A DNA stretch of 64,000 nucleotides, taken from positions 124,001 through 188,000 of the forward strand of contig CANMOU010000003.1 in NCBI GenBank assembly GCA_947499555.1, in the 5' to 3' direction. This stretch comes from an uncultured Roseovarius sp. GTDB lineage: Bacteria > Pseudomonadota > Alphaproteobacteria > Rhodobacterales > Rhodobacteraceae. Made by a program: the position numbers and the translations under genes. Within the stretch, counting starts at the first letter, position 1; the number at the start of each line of letters is the position of its first letter. Shown here in pieces: positions 1 through 7,944 of the stretch. The notes under the pieces were generated by a model, which ran no database searches, had not been told where the DNA came from, and was given only the letters and a program-made list of their open reading frames with translations.

Positions 1-405
1 ATTTACCGCGATGCCGAGCGTCAGAAAGGCGACACAGGCGAGCTTCTGGTGGGTTTGCTGGAGCGCCGTCTGGACGCGGTTGTCTACCGCGCGAAATTCG
101 TCCCGACGATCTTTGCCGCGCGTCAGTTCGTGAACCACAAGCATGTTCGCGTGAACGGTCAGGTTGTGAACATCCCGTCCTACCGCGTAAAGGAAGGCGA
201 TGTCATCGAAGTGCGCGATCGTTCCAAGCAGCTTGCCATCGTTCTCGAAGCAGCCCAGCTGCCAGAGCGCGATGTGCCGGATTACCTTGACGTGGACCAT
301 TCGAAAATGACCGCAACTTTCGTCCGCACACCGGGCCTCGGCGACGTGCCGTATCCGGTGATGATGGAACCGAACCTCGTCATCGAATTCTACGCGCAGA
401 ACTAA
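1..405 (+). CDS. rpsD: 30S ribosomal protein S4, 3' part
   Basis: Primary 16S rRNA-binding protein that nucleates assembly of the small ribosomal subunit body. The reading frame is open from base 1, so the gene runs in from outside the window; 134 codons including the stop are visible and roughly the first 70 residues of the alphaproteobacterial protein are missing. The S4 RNA-binding fold is clear ([19 protein letters not shown], then [20 protein letters not shown]), as is the conserved C-terminus ending in VIEFYAQN. A strong intrinsic terminator follows 22 bases after the stop, so this is the end of its transcription unit. Function is established knowledge of the family. Confidence 0.97.
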   Translation: MYRDAERQKGDTGELLVGLLERRLDAVVYRAKFVPTIFAARQFVNHKHVRVNGQVVNIPSYRVKEGDVIEVRDRSKQLAIVLEAAQLPERDVPDYLDVDHSKMTATFVRTPGLGDVPYPVMMEPNLVIEFYAQN

Positions 406-427
406 GGTTTCTGCATCAAGTTAGAGA

Positions 428-458
428 GGCCGCGACGGGGACCCGCCGCGGCCTTTTT
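428..458 (+). terminator. Rho-independent terminator after rpsD
   Basis: A 7-bp perfect G+C stem (428-434 with 447-453) is followed directly by five T residues (454-458). The 12-base loop can pair further. It lies 22 bases after the rpsD stop and before the hisC ribosome site. Confidence 0.9.
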
Positions 459-519
459 CATGCCTGAAGGGATGGTCAAGGCAGGGGACCCTCGCTAGAA
501 CGCCCGAAGGGAGAGACCA

Positions 520-1620
520 ATGACCAAAATCATGCCACAGCCCGGAATCCTCGAGATTGCGCCCTATGTCGGAGGCGCGAGCCATGTTGAGGGGGTCTCG
601 AACGTGATCAAGCTAAGCTCAAACGAAAATCCGTTTGGGCCAAGCGACGCCGCGAAAGAGGCGTTCAGTCGTGCGGTGCATGAGTTACATCGGTATCCGT
701 CTACCGATCACGCTGGGCTGCGCAAGGCGATTGCCGAGGTTCATGGCCTGGAGGCCGGGCGTATTGTCTGTGGTGTTGGCAGTGATGAAATCCTGTCGCT
801 TCTGTGCCAGGCCTATGCCGGGCCGGGGGATGAGGTTATTCACACCGAACATGGCTTTGCCATCTACAAGATCGCGGCGCTTTCGAATGGTGCAACGCCG
901 GTGGAGGTACGCGAACGCGAGCGTGTAACCGATGTGGATGCGATTCTGTCGGCCTGTACCGATGCCACGAAGCTGGTCTTTGTTGCCAACCCCAACAACC
1001 CGACCGGCACAATGATTGGCGAGGCCGAGCTGACGCGGCTGGCGGATGGGCTGCCACCGCAGGCAATGCTGGTGCTGGACGGGGCCTATGCCGAATATGT
1101 GGACGGCTATGATGGTGGCGCGTCGCTGGTTGAAAGCCGTGACAATGTGGTGATGACACGGACGTTTTCCAAGCTTTACGGGCTTGGCGGGCTGCGTGTC
1201 GGCTGGGGCTATGCCCCTGTGCAGGTCATTGACGTGATCAACCGCATTCGCGGACCCTTCAACCTTAGTCAGGCGGCACTTGTTACTGCCGAGGCAGCGA
1301 TGCGCGATACCGCATGGGCCGATAAATGCCGGGCAGAGAACACCCGCCTGCGCGCATGGTTGGCAGAGGCGCTGGCCGAGCATGGCGTGGTGTCCGACAC
1401 CTCAACCGCCAATTTCGTGCTGGCGCGCTTTGCCGATAAGGCGCAGGCCGAGGCCTGTGACACATACCTTCAGGCAAACGGCCTTATCGTGCGCCGTGTG
1501 GCGAGTTACAAACTACCGAATTGTTTGCGGATCACGGTGGGTGACGAGCCAGGCTGTCGGCGCGTGGCCCATGCCGTTGGGCAGTTCATGGGGGCGGGTG
1601 GCTCTGGAGCGGAGCCATGA
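520..1620 (+). CDS. hisC: Histidinol-phosphate aminotransferase
   Basis: PLP-dependent aminotransferase of histidine synthesis (imidazole acetol-phosphate to histidinol-phosphate). The 366-residue length fits the HisC family. The fold-type I signature is present: NENPFG near residue 36, NPNNPTG near 157-163, and the PLP-binding lysine K218 in [17 protein letters not shown]. The ATG at 520 has an AAGGGAGA ribosome site 5 bases upstream. The next gene, tyrA, overlaps by 4 bp; HisC enzymes are known to transaminate aromatic keto acids, so this copy may also act in tyrosine and phenylalanine synthesis. That second role is inference from the neighbour. Confidence 0.93.
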   Translation: MTKIMPQPGILEIAPYVGGASHVEGVSNVIKLSSNENPFGPSDAAKEAFSRAVHELHRYPSTDHAGLRKAIAEVHGLEAGRIVCGVGSDEILSLLCQAYAGPGDEVIHTEHGFAIYKIAALSNGATPVEVRERERVTDVDAILSACTDATKLVFVANPNNPTGTMIGEAELTRLADGLPPQAMLVLDGAYAEYVDGYDGGASLVESRDNVVMTRTFSKLYGLGGLRVGWGYAPVQVIDVINRIRGPFNLSQAALVTAEAAMRDTAWADKCRAENTRLRAWLAEALAEHGVVSDTSTANFVLARFADKAQAEACDTYLQANGLIVRRVASYKLPNCLRITVGDEPGCRRVAHAVGQFMGAGGSGAEP

Positions 1621-2534
1621 GCCAGATCTATGACCGTGTCGCGCTGATTGGGCTGGGTCTGATCGCGTCCTCGATGTTCTGGGCCATCAAGCGGGGTGGG
1701 CTTGCGCGTGAGGTGACGGGCTTTGCCCGTTCAGCGGAGACGCGTCAAACCGCGCAAGAGATCGGCCTGTGTGACCGTGTGTGCGACAGTGCGGCTGAGG
1801 CAGCTGAGGGCGCTGATCTCGTTGTGCTGTGTGTGCCTGTGGGCGCGATGGGCTCCGTTGCAGCGGAGATCGCACCGGCCCTGAAACCGGGCGCGACCGT
1901 GAGTGATGTGGGCTCTGTCAAGCGCGCGGTTATTGATGCGGTTGCGCCGCATTTGCCAGACGGTGTCCATTTTGTGCCTGCGCACCCCATGGCGGGCACG
2001 GAGTATTCCGGGCCGACGTCAGGGTTTGCCGAGCTTTTTGACGGGCGCTGGACGCTGATCGTGCCCGATGGTGCCGATGAGGCAGCAGCAGAACGGCTGG
2101 AAGCGCTGTGGCAGGGTATGGGCGCGCTGACCGAGCGGATGGAAGTTGATCACCACGATCAGGTCTGCGCGGTGGTGAGTCACATCCCGCACCTCATCGC
2201 CTACACGATGGTGGGCGTGGCCGACGACCTGCGCCGCATCTCGGACCGTGAGGTTGTCAAGTTCTCGGCCGGTGGGTTTCGAGACTTCACCCGCATCGCG
2301 GCCAGTGATCCGACGATGTGGCGCGACGTGTTTCTCAACAATAAGGATGCCACGCTCGATATCCTGGGCCGTTTCAGCGAAGAGCTATTCAAACTGCAAA
2401 GTGCAATCCGTGCGGGCGATGGGGATCACTTGCACGCATATTTCACCCGGACACGCGAAATTCGCCGTGGTATCATCGAGGCCGGGCAAGATACTGGCGT
2501 ACCGGATTTCGGACGTATCAAAAAGGCAGAGTGA
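1617..2534 (+). CDS. tyrA: Prephenate/arogenate dehydrogenase family protein
   Basis: NAD(P)-dependent oxidative decarboxylation of prephenate or arogenate on the route to tyrosine. An N-terminal Rossmann glycine motif (GLGLIASS, residues 12-19) is followed by the catalytic-histidine region [10 protein letters not shown] (H123) and a second conserved SHIPH segment near residue 190. The length of 305 residues matches monofunctional TyrA without a chorismate mutase or ACT domain. The start overlaps the hisC stop as ATGA, which indicates translational coupling. Whether the substrate is prephenate or arogenate cannot be read from the sequence. Confidence 0.92.
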   Translation: MSQIYDRVALIGLGLIASSMFWAIKRGGLAREVTGFARSAETRQTAQEIGLCDRVCDSAAEAAEGADLVVLCVPVGAMGSVAAEIAPALKPGATVSDVGSVKRAVIDAVAPHLPDGVHFVPAHPMAGTEYSGPTSGFAELFDGRWTLIVPDGADEAAAERLEALWQGMGALTERMEVDHHDQVCAVVSHIPHLIAYTMVGVADDLRRISDREVVKFSAGGFRDFTRIAASDPTMWRDVFLNNKDATLDILGRFSEELFKLQSAIRAGDGDHLHAYFTRTREIRRGIIEAGQDTGVPDFGRIKKAE

Positions 2535-2535
2535 T

Positions 2536-3141
2536 ATGCGAGTGGCTATGTTTTTTCCTTTTGTTCTAGCGAGTTGCGGTCTGATAAGTGGTGGCAATGA
2601 TGCCCCTGATCTGGTGGCGCGGGGCAATTTATGTGGCGTGCCCGGGATCGAAGGCACTGTCATCGGAACGGTTGACGGGTCCGGTGCTTGCGGCATTTCA
2701 AATGCGGTGTCTGTGACGTCGGTCGGCGGAGTTATGCTAAGCCAGCCTTCAAGCATGAATTGCAAGACTGCCCGTGCCCTTCATAGCTGGACTACGAAAC
2801 AGGCCGTTCCAATAATTGGCAACACTGGTGGCGGGGTCCGCAGTTTTCGAGTCGCGGCGCATTACGCCTGCCGAACCCGGAATAACCAACGCGGCGCGCG
2901 GTTGTCAGAACATGCGAAGGGCAATGCGATCGATATCTCAGCCTTCCGTCTGGCCGATGGCACAAGTATCACGGTCTTGAGCGACTGGGGCGGTGGCAAG
3001 CGCGGTAAGATCCTGCGTAAGCTGCACAAATCGGCCTGCGGTCCATTTGGTACAGTGCTTGGCCCCAATTCGGACCGGCACCATCAGGACCACTTCCATT
3101 TTGACACTGCCGATCACCGTGGCGGGCCGTTCTGCCGCTAA
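2536..3141 (+). CDS. Extensin-like C-terminal domain lipoprotein
   Basis: A 201-residue protein with a short lipoprotein signal: Arg2, a hydrophobic core, and lipobox LASC with Cys14, so it is probably anchored to a membrane facing the periplasm. The body matches the extensin-like C-terminal family (PF06904), which shares the metallopeptidase M15 / VanY-type fold. The expected metal-ligand pattern is visible: SEHAKGNAID (H126, D133) and DHFHFD (H186, H188). A role in peptidoglycan turnover is an inference from that fold. The ATG at 2536 lies one base after the tyrA stop. The stop codon (3139-3141) overlaps that of the converging gene in the four bases CTAA. Confidence 0.78.
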   Translation: MRVAMFFPFVLASCGLISGGNDAPDLVARGNLCGVPGIEGTVIGTVDGSGACGISNAVSVTSVGGVMLSQPSSMNCKTARALHSWTTKQAVPIIGNTGGGVRSFRVAAHYACRTRNNQRGARLSEHAKGNAIDISAFRLADGTSITVLSDWGGGKRGKILRKLHKSACGPFGTVLGPNSDRHHQDHFHFDTADHRGGPFCR

Positions 3142-4142
3142 CGGAGCACGAGACGCGGGGCCGGACCAATGGGGACCGGCCCAAGCAGCACGCGGCCACC
3201 ACGCAATCCCAGCGGAATATCAAGCGTTTGGGGATTGCCCGCCAGCTGTGACATCAGCGAGAGGCCGTCTTCAAGGCTGCCTGCAAACGCTTCGGGAATG
3301 GCGCCGGTTTCAACGGCAAGCTTGAGGATGTCACGCCAGTTGCGCGCTTTGATGGTGATCTCACCCTCGGGGATGCCGGCCTCATCCACGGTCACTTCGC
3401 CTGCGGCCTGCAATTCAAGCTGGCCCCACCGGGCTTCGGCCAGACGCAGACCAATCCTGCGCGGCTGCGGACGGGCCTGCTGGATGGCATTGAGATCCCA
3501 GGGAGCATCGAAATCCACCGTAAGATCGGCAGACAGCGCATCCAGCTTGTCAGGCAAGGACCCTTTGGGGTCTATCTGAAGCCGCAGATCGAGCGCGGGC
3601 GAAAACCCATCGGCCTTAAACCCCAACCGATAGCTGTTCTGGGCCACGGGCTGTCGTTCAACCGCAACGGTCAGCGCCTCGGCACGGGAGGGCTCTTTCG
3701 TCCCGATCTCGAGCACGCTCACGGCCTCGGCTGTCAAGGTCAGGCGATCCAGCGGCAGGGTTGTCGCGGCCTCGGTCACAAGGCTGGCGCGCATGTCCTG
3801 GCTTTCGACGTCGTATTTTGCCAGCGGTGTCGCGATGCGTTGTTCATTGGGCCAGACGGCAATCACGTGATTGGGCTTATAGCTTAGCGCGAAGATCTGA
3901 AAGAAAGGGGCCTCCCAGGCAAGGCCGGTTTCGGGATCGGCCAGGGAGACATCACTAAAGGTCGTGTCAAAGCGGTTCGGAAACCCCTTGGTTTCCAAAG
4001 TGGACACATCGGCAACCCAACCTTCGGCGCGGCGGTCCTCGAACCATGTCTTAAAGGCGGTATTGGCCCCGGTTGAGCCAATCGCCCAGTAGATTGACCA
4101 CCCCAACGCCAAGATCACAATCACTGTCAGGAGTGTGCGCAT
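3138..4142 (-). CDS. DUF2125 domain-containing protein
   Basis: A 334-residue protein of unknown function. Residues about 3-22 are hydrophobic (LLTVIVILALGWSIYWAIG) and form a signal anchor or uncleaved signal peptide; the remainder is likely periplasmic and rich in short beta-type segments. It resembles the alphaproteobacterial DUF2125 family. I place the start at 4142 (MRTLLTV); upstream in-frame codons add a sequence without membrane character. It is divergent from the ChaC-like gene, with 81 bp between start codons, and convergent with the lipoprotein gene, sharing its stop bases. Confidence 0.78.
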   Translation of the reverse strand: MRTLLTVIVILALGWSIYWAIGSTGANTAFKTWFEDRRAEGWVADVSTLETKGFPNRFDTTFSDVSLADPETGLAWEAPFFQIFALSYKPNHVIAVWPNEQRIATPLAKYDVESQDMRASLVTEAATTLPLDRLTLTAEAVSVLEIGTKEPSRAEALTVAVERQPVAQNSYRLGFKADGFSPALDLRLQIDPKGSLPDKLDALSADLTVDFDAPWDLNAIQQARPQPRRIGLRLAEARWGQLELQAAGEVTVDEAGIPEGEITIKARNWRDILKLAVETGAIPEAFAGSLEDGLSLMSQLAGNPQTLDIPLGLRGGRVLLGPVPIGPAPRLVLR

Positions 4143-4223
4143 CTGCCCGAGCCCTCTTTTCTGCACCTGTCGAATGGTGTTTAGAGCGATTGGAGCGAAG
4201 GTGAAAGCGCAAGAGGCAGTATT

Positions 4224-4754
4224 ATGACGATGTGGGTGTTTGGCTATGGCTCGCTGGTGTGGAACCCGGGGTTCGAGCCAAGCACGCGGGTGTTGGCCAC
4301 CTTGCCGGGCTACCACCGCAGCTTTTGCATGCGTTCGATACATCATCGCGGCACCGAAGATGACCCCGGGCTTGTTCTGGCGTTGGATGAACATGCCGGA
4401 TCAAGCTGTCGTGGGATCGCCCTTGGGGTGGCAGAAGGCGAAGAAGACGCGGTCTTGGCCTATTTGCGGGAGCGCGAACTGATCTCTTCGGCGTATCTTG
4501 AAAAGACGCTTGCGCTGTCGCTGGAGGACGGTCGGGAAGTGGACGCGGTTACGTATGTGGTTGACACTGATCATGTGCAGTATTGCGGCGGCATCGCGCT
4601 TGAAGAGCAGGCGCAGATCATTTCGCAAGCCATTGGTGGGCGCGGTCCGAATGACGAATATCTCTATCAAACCCAGGCTCATCTGGCCGAGCTTGGTATC
4701 TCTGATCCGGATCTGGAATGGCTTGTCGAACGGGTCCGGAGCATGCGTGCATAA
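4224..4754 (+). CDS. ChaC-like gamma-glutamylcyclotransferase
   Basis: A 176-residue protein of the gamma-glutamylcyclotransferase family, whose ChaC members cleave glutathione to 5-oxoproline and cysteinyl-glycine in the cytoplasm. The diagnostic substrate loop VFGYGSLVWNPGF sits at residues 5-17 and the expected catalytic glutamate lies in YLREREL near residue 87. The ATG at 4224 is preceded by an AAGAGG-type ribosome site. Glutathione specificity follows from similarity to ChaC and has not been shown here. It is divergent from the DUF2125 gene and followed by the membrane-pair operon after a short gap. Confidence 0.85.
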   Translation: MTMWVFGYGSLVWNPGFEPSTRVLATLPGYHRSFCMRSIHHRGTEDDPGLVLALDEHAGSSCRGIALGVAEGEEDAVLAYLRERELISSAYLEKTLALSLEDGREVDAVTYVVDTDHVQYCGGIALEEQAQIISQAIGGRGPNDEYLYQTQAHLAELGISDPDLEWLVERVRSMRA

Positions 4755-4822
4755 GACCTTGGCTTGACCGACCCAAACGCGTAGGGTGAGGCGCAAGAAA
4801 AACAGTGCCGGGAGCCGCGCAG

Positions 4823-6013
4823 ATGGACTTGCCGGACCGCGAGGTCGAGCCGCAGTTTTCACATCCCGTCAGGCAGATTGTTCTGATGCTCATCGTGCTG
4901 GCATTGACCGGTGCAGGGGCGTTTCTGCTCTTGCCGAGTGTCCTTCCGGTGTTTCAGGCCAACCCCTATCTCAACGGGTTTATCCTGTTTGTCTTTGTCA
5001 TCGGCGTACTTGCCTGCTTCTGGCAGGTCTTCCAGCTAAGCGGGTCCAAGCGCTGGATCGAGGGGTTTGTCGCCAACATCCCTGGCCATGAGATCACCAC
5101 ACCGCCGCAGCTCCTTGCGCCTTTGGCCACGCTTTTGCGTCAGCGCAAGGGCAAGCAGATGAAAATCGCGTCTGTCTCGGCCCGGTCGATCCTGGATTCC
5201 GTGGCGCAGCGCATAGACGAGGCGCGCGAGATCACGCGTTACATCGTTAACATGTTGATTTTCCTAGGTCTTCTTGGGACGTTCTATGGCTTGGCGACGA
5301 CTGTTCCTGCGGTTGTCGATACGATCCGAAGCCTTGCGCCACAAGAGGGTGAGGGTGGCGTTGACGTGTTCAACCGCCTGATGACCGGGTTGGAAGCGCA
5401 GCTTGGCGGCATGGGCGTGGCCTTTGCCTCTTCCCTTTTGGGATTGGCGGGTTCGCTTGTGGTTGGCCTGCTGGAGCTTTTTGCAGGGCATGGCCAGAAC
5501 CGGTTTTACCGCGAGCTGGAAGAATGGGTGTCTACGATCACGCGGGTCGGATTTGCGGCAGGTGACAGCGATGGCTCTGGTGATGCGGGCGTGGTGGCCG
5601 GTGTTGTCGATCATATGGCCGAACAGATGGAAAGCCTGCAAAACCTGCTCACACAATCTGACATCAACCGTGCCATGGTGGATGAGAAACTTGGCCTACT
5701 GGCAGAGTCCGTTGAGCGGCTGACCCACAGGTTGGCAGAGCACAATCCGATGAATGATGCGCTTGCTCGCGTGGCGCAGGGGCAGGAGGCGTTGCTGGCG
5801 AAGCTTTCGGATCAGGCGGATATGCCAACTGACGGCATCGATGCCGAAAGCCGCATGCGCTTGCGCTCGATCGACGTGCAGATGCTGCGCATACTAGAAG
5901 AGATCAGCGCAGGTCGACAGGAAAGTATGTCAGAGCTGCGCGGCGATCTGGCGGCGTTGACGAAATCCATCGCTCAACTTGGCTTGCAGGCCCGTCGGTC
6001 GGGCGGATCGTAG
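4823..6013 (+). CDS. MotA/TolQ/ExbB proton-channel family protein
   Basis: A 396-residue inner-membrane protein. Four hydrophobic segments are visible: about 18-37, 52-71, 141-163 and 196-220. The last two carry the GLLGTFYGLATTV and GGMGVAFASSLLGL sequences typical of the MotA/TolQ/ExbB proton-channel domain. A long hydrophilic C-terminal extension follows (about 225-396) with heptad-like stretches. I choose ATG 4823 over GTG 4805 because GGGAG at 4810-4814 is well spaced from it. The next gene, 12 bp downstream, encodes the matching MotB-type partner, so the two probably form one stator-like complex. No flagellar, Tol or TonB gene is nearby. Confidence 0.85.
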   Translation: MDLPDREVEPQFSHPVRQIVLMLIVLALTGAGAFLLLPSVLPVFQANPYLNGFILFVFVIGVLACFWQVFQLSGSKRWIEGFVANIPGHEITTPPQLLAPLATLLRQRKGKQMKIASVSARSILDSVAQRIDEAREITRYIVNMLIFLGLLGTFYGLATTVPAVVDTIRSLAPQEGEGGVDVFNRLMTGLEAQLGGMGVAFASSLLGLAGSLVVGLLELFAGHGQNRFYRELEEWVSTITRVGFAAGDSDGSGDAGVVAGVVDHMAEQMESLQNLLTQSDINRAMVDEKLGLLAESVERLTHRLAEHNPMNDALARVAQGQEALLAKLSDQADMPTDGIDAESRMRLRSIDVQMLRILEEISAGRQESMSELRGDLAALTKSIAQLGLQARRSGGS

Positions 6014-6025
6014 GAGGGCGTTGCA

Positions 6026-7816
6026 ATGGCCCTCTCGCGGCGCACAGGCGCACGGTTTCAGGCATCGATCTGGCCTGGCTTCGTGGATGCGATGACCGGG
6101 CTTTTGCTTGTGCTGATGTTTGTGCTGACGATCTTTATGATCGTTCAGTTCGTTTTGCGCGAAACCATCACCGGACAGGAGGACCGGCTTGATGCGCTGT
6201 CGGCAGAGGTTGCGGCTCTGGCCAATGCGCTGGGTCTGGAGCAGGACCGCAGCGCATCACTGACCGAGCGGGTTGGCGAACTGACCGCGACGCTTGGAGA
6301 TGCACGCACGCGCGAAGAAGAGCAGGCCGCCTTGATCGCGGCCCTGCAGGGCGAAAACGCTGAACAAGAGGCGCGTATCGTCAGTTTTGAAGAGCAAGTT
6401 GCCGGGCTTTTGGCACAGCGTGACGAAAATCTTGGGCAGATCGCCGATCTGGCAGGCCAAAACCAGGAGCTCTTGAGCGAACAGGAACAGCTGCAACTGG
6501 CGCTTGCGGGGCTGCGTGATGAGATCGATGCACAGGCAGAAGTGGCACGTCTTGCAGCGGCCCGGCGAGAGGCATTGGAGGCGCTCATTGCCGATCTGCG
6601 TCGGCAGAGCGCCGAGACCGAGGCTGCGCTTTCGGAACAGGTCGGTGAACTTGAAACACAGCTGAGCGATGAGGAAAAGGCCCGGCTGGCCGAGGCAGCG
6701 GCGGCCGAAGCGTTGCGTGAGAGGCTTCAGAACGCCGATGCGGAACTGACTGCGATGACGCTGGCGCTTGAAGAGCAGCGGCGCAAGGCCGAAGAAACGC
6801 TGAGCCTGCTGGCCGCAGCGGAAGCCGCATCAGAGGATCTCGAACTGAGGCTGGCGGCCGCGCTGACCGCGCAAGAGGAGGTCGGCGCCGAGCGCGAGGC
6901 CTTGGCCGTAGCATTGGAGGCAGCCCGCGCCGACGGGGCCGGTTTGGAGGAGATTCGCGATGAATTGGCCGCGGCACTGGCCGCAAAGCTTGCCGCAGAG
7001 TCGAATGCGCAAACTGCTTTGAGCGCCGCTGAAGAGCGCGCGGCCCTTTTGGCACAGGCCCAGGCCGCGCTTGAGGATCAGACCGAGATTTCCACCGCGG
7101 CCCAAAGGCAGCAGGCACTTTTGTCTCAGCAGGTCACGGCACTTCGTGAGCAATTGGGGCAGCTACAGGCGCTTCTGGATGACGCAAAAGCGCGTGAAGC
7201 GGCAACGGATGTGCAGCTTCAGTCGCTGGGCAATGAGCTTAACACCGCGCTGGCACGCGTGGCATCGGAAGAGCGCCGTCGCCGTGAACTGGAAGAGGCC
7301 GAGCGGCTGCGGCTGGAGCAAGAGAAAGCAGAACTGGAGAACCAGAAAGCCGATCTGGAGCGCTTCCGCTCGGATTTCTTTGGCCGCGTGCGCGACGTGG
7401 TGGCCAACCAGGAAGGTGTTCAGATCGTCGGCGACAGGTTTGTTTTCTCGTCTGAAGTGCTGTTTGCACCGGGCGCGGCCAATCTCTCGGCTGAAGGTCT
7501 GGATGATCTTGCGACCGTTGCGGGAATCCTGCGCAATATCGCCAATGATATCCCGCCCGAAATTGACTGGGTCATTCAGGTTGATGGGCACACCGATGAC
7601 GTCCCGATTATTGGCAGCGCGGCATTTGCGGATAACTGGGAACTTAGCCAGGCCCGTGCGCTTTCGGTCGTGCGGTATATGAGCGAGACCCTTGGTATTC
7701 CGCCGGACCGGCTTTCGGCCAATGGTTTTGGCGAATACCAACCGGTCAATCCTGACACCACGCCAGAGGCCCGCGCGCAAAACCGGCGGATTGAGCTGAA
7801 ACTCACTGAAAAGTAG
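6026..7816 (+). CDS. MotB-like protein: TM, long coiled coil, OmpA domain
   Basis: A 596-residue protein with three parts. Residues 16-42 form one membrane helix with an aspartate placed like the proton-carrying residue of MotB (D21 in WPGFVDAMTGLLLVLMF). Residues about 45-450 are a very long Ala/Glu/Leu-rich coiled coil, presumably periplasmic. Residues about 460-596 form an OmpA/MotB peptidoglycan-binding domain, with VDGHTDDVP, NWELSQARA and the closing RAQNRRIELKL. A strong AGGAGGG ribosome site precedes ATG 6026. It pairs with the upstream ion-channel subunit. The coiled coil is far longer than in flagellar MotB or TolR and would let the tip span a wide periplasm or reach beyond the wall. 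Confidence 0.85.
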   Translation: MALSRRTGARFQASIWPGFVDAMTGLLLVLMFVLTIFMIVQFVLRETITGQEDRLDALSAEVAALANALGLEQDRSASLTERVGELTATLGDARTREEEQAALIAALQGENAEQEARIVSFEEQVAGLLAQRDENLGQIADLAGQNQELLSEQEQLQLALAGLRDEIDAQAEVARLAAARREALEALIADLRRQSAETEAALSEQVGELETQLSDEEKARLAEAAAAEALRERLQNADAELTAMTLALEEQRRKAEETLSLLAAAEAASEDLELRLAAALTAQEEVGAEREALAVALEAARADGAGLEEIRDELAAALAAKLAAESNAQTALSAAEERAALLAQAQAALEDQTEISTAAQRQQALLSQQVTALREQLGQLQALLDDAKAREAATDVQLQSLGNELNTALARVASEERRRRELEEAERLRLEQEKAELENQKADLERFRSDFFGRVRDVVANQEGVQIVGDRFVFSSEVLFAPGAANLSAEGLDDLATVAGILRNIANDIPPEIDWVIQVDGHTDDVPIIGSAAFADNWELSQARALSVVRYMSETLGIPPDRLSANGFGEYQPVNPDTTPEARAQNRRIELKLTEK

Positions 7817-7840
7817 CCTCTAAATGAAGGCGTTAAGGGG

Positions 7841-7862
7841 CGCGAAAATGCGCATTTTCGCG
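7841..7862. repeat. Perfect 22-bp palindrome
   Basis: Positions 7841-7862 read identically on both strands (outer arm CGCGAAAATG), 24 bases after the stop of the OmpA-domain gene and followed by a run of A residues. It may be a transcript-end hairpin or a protein-binding site. It sits beside the terminator at 7896-7924. Confidence 0.6.
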
Positions 7863-7895
7863 GAAAAAATCTGCACGGATTTTGTGTCTCAGGCG

Positions 7896-7924
7896 AAAAA
7901 CGCCCGGCCAATCGCCGGGCGTTT
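7896..7924. terminator. Bidirectional terminator between convergent genes
   Basis: An 8-bp stem (7901-7908 with 7914-7921, loop of five bases) is flanked by AAAAA at 7896-7900, which is the U-tract for clpA on the minus strand, and by TTTCC on the plus side. It therefore best terminates clpA and more weakly the plus-strand pair. Confidence 0.85.
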
Positions 7925-7944
7925 CCTTATTCATATGAAGCGCT

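Noticed and set aside
4823-7816. Complete Zorya anti-phage system
   Set aside because: Only a ZorA/ZorB-like pair is present; neighbours are ChaC-like and clpA, with no ZorC, ZorD or ZorE.
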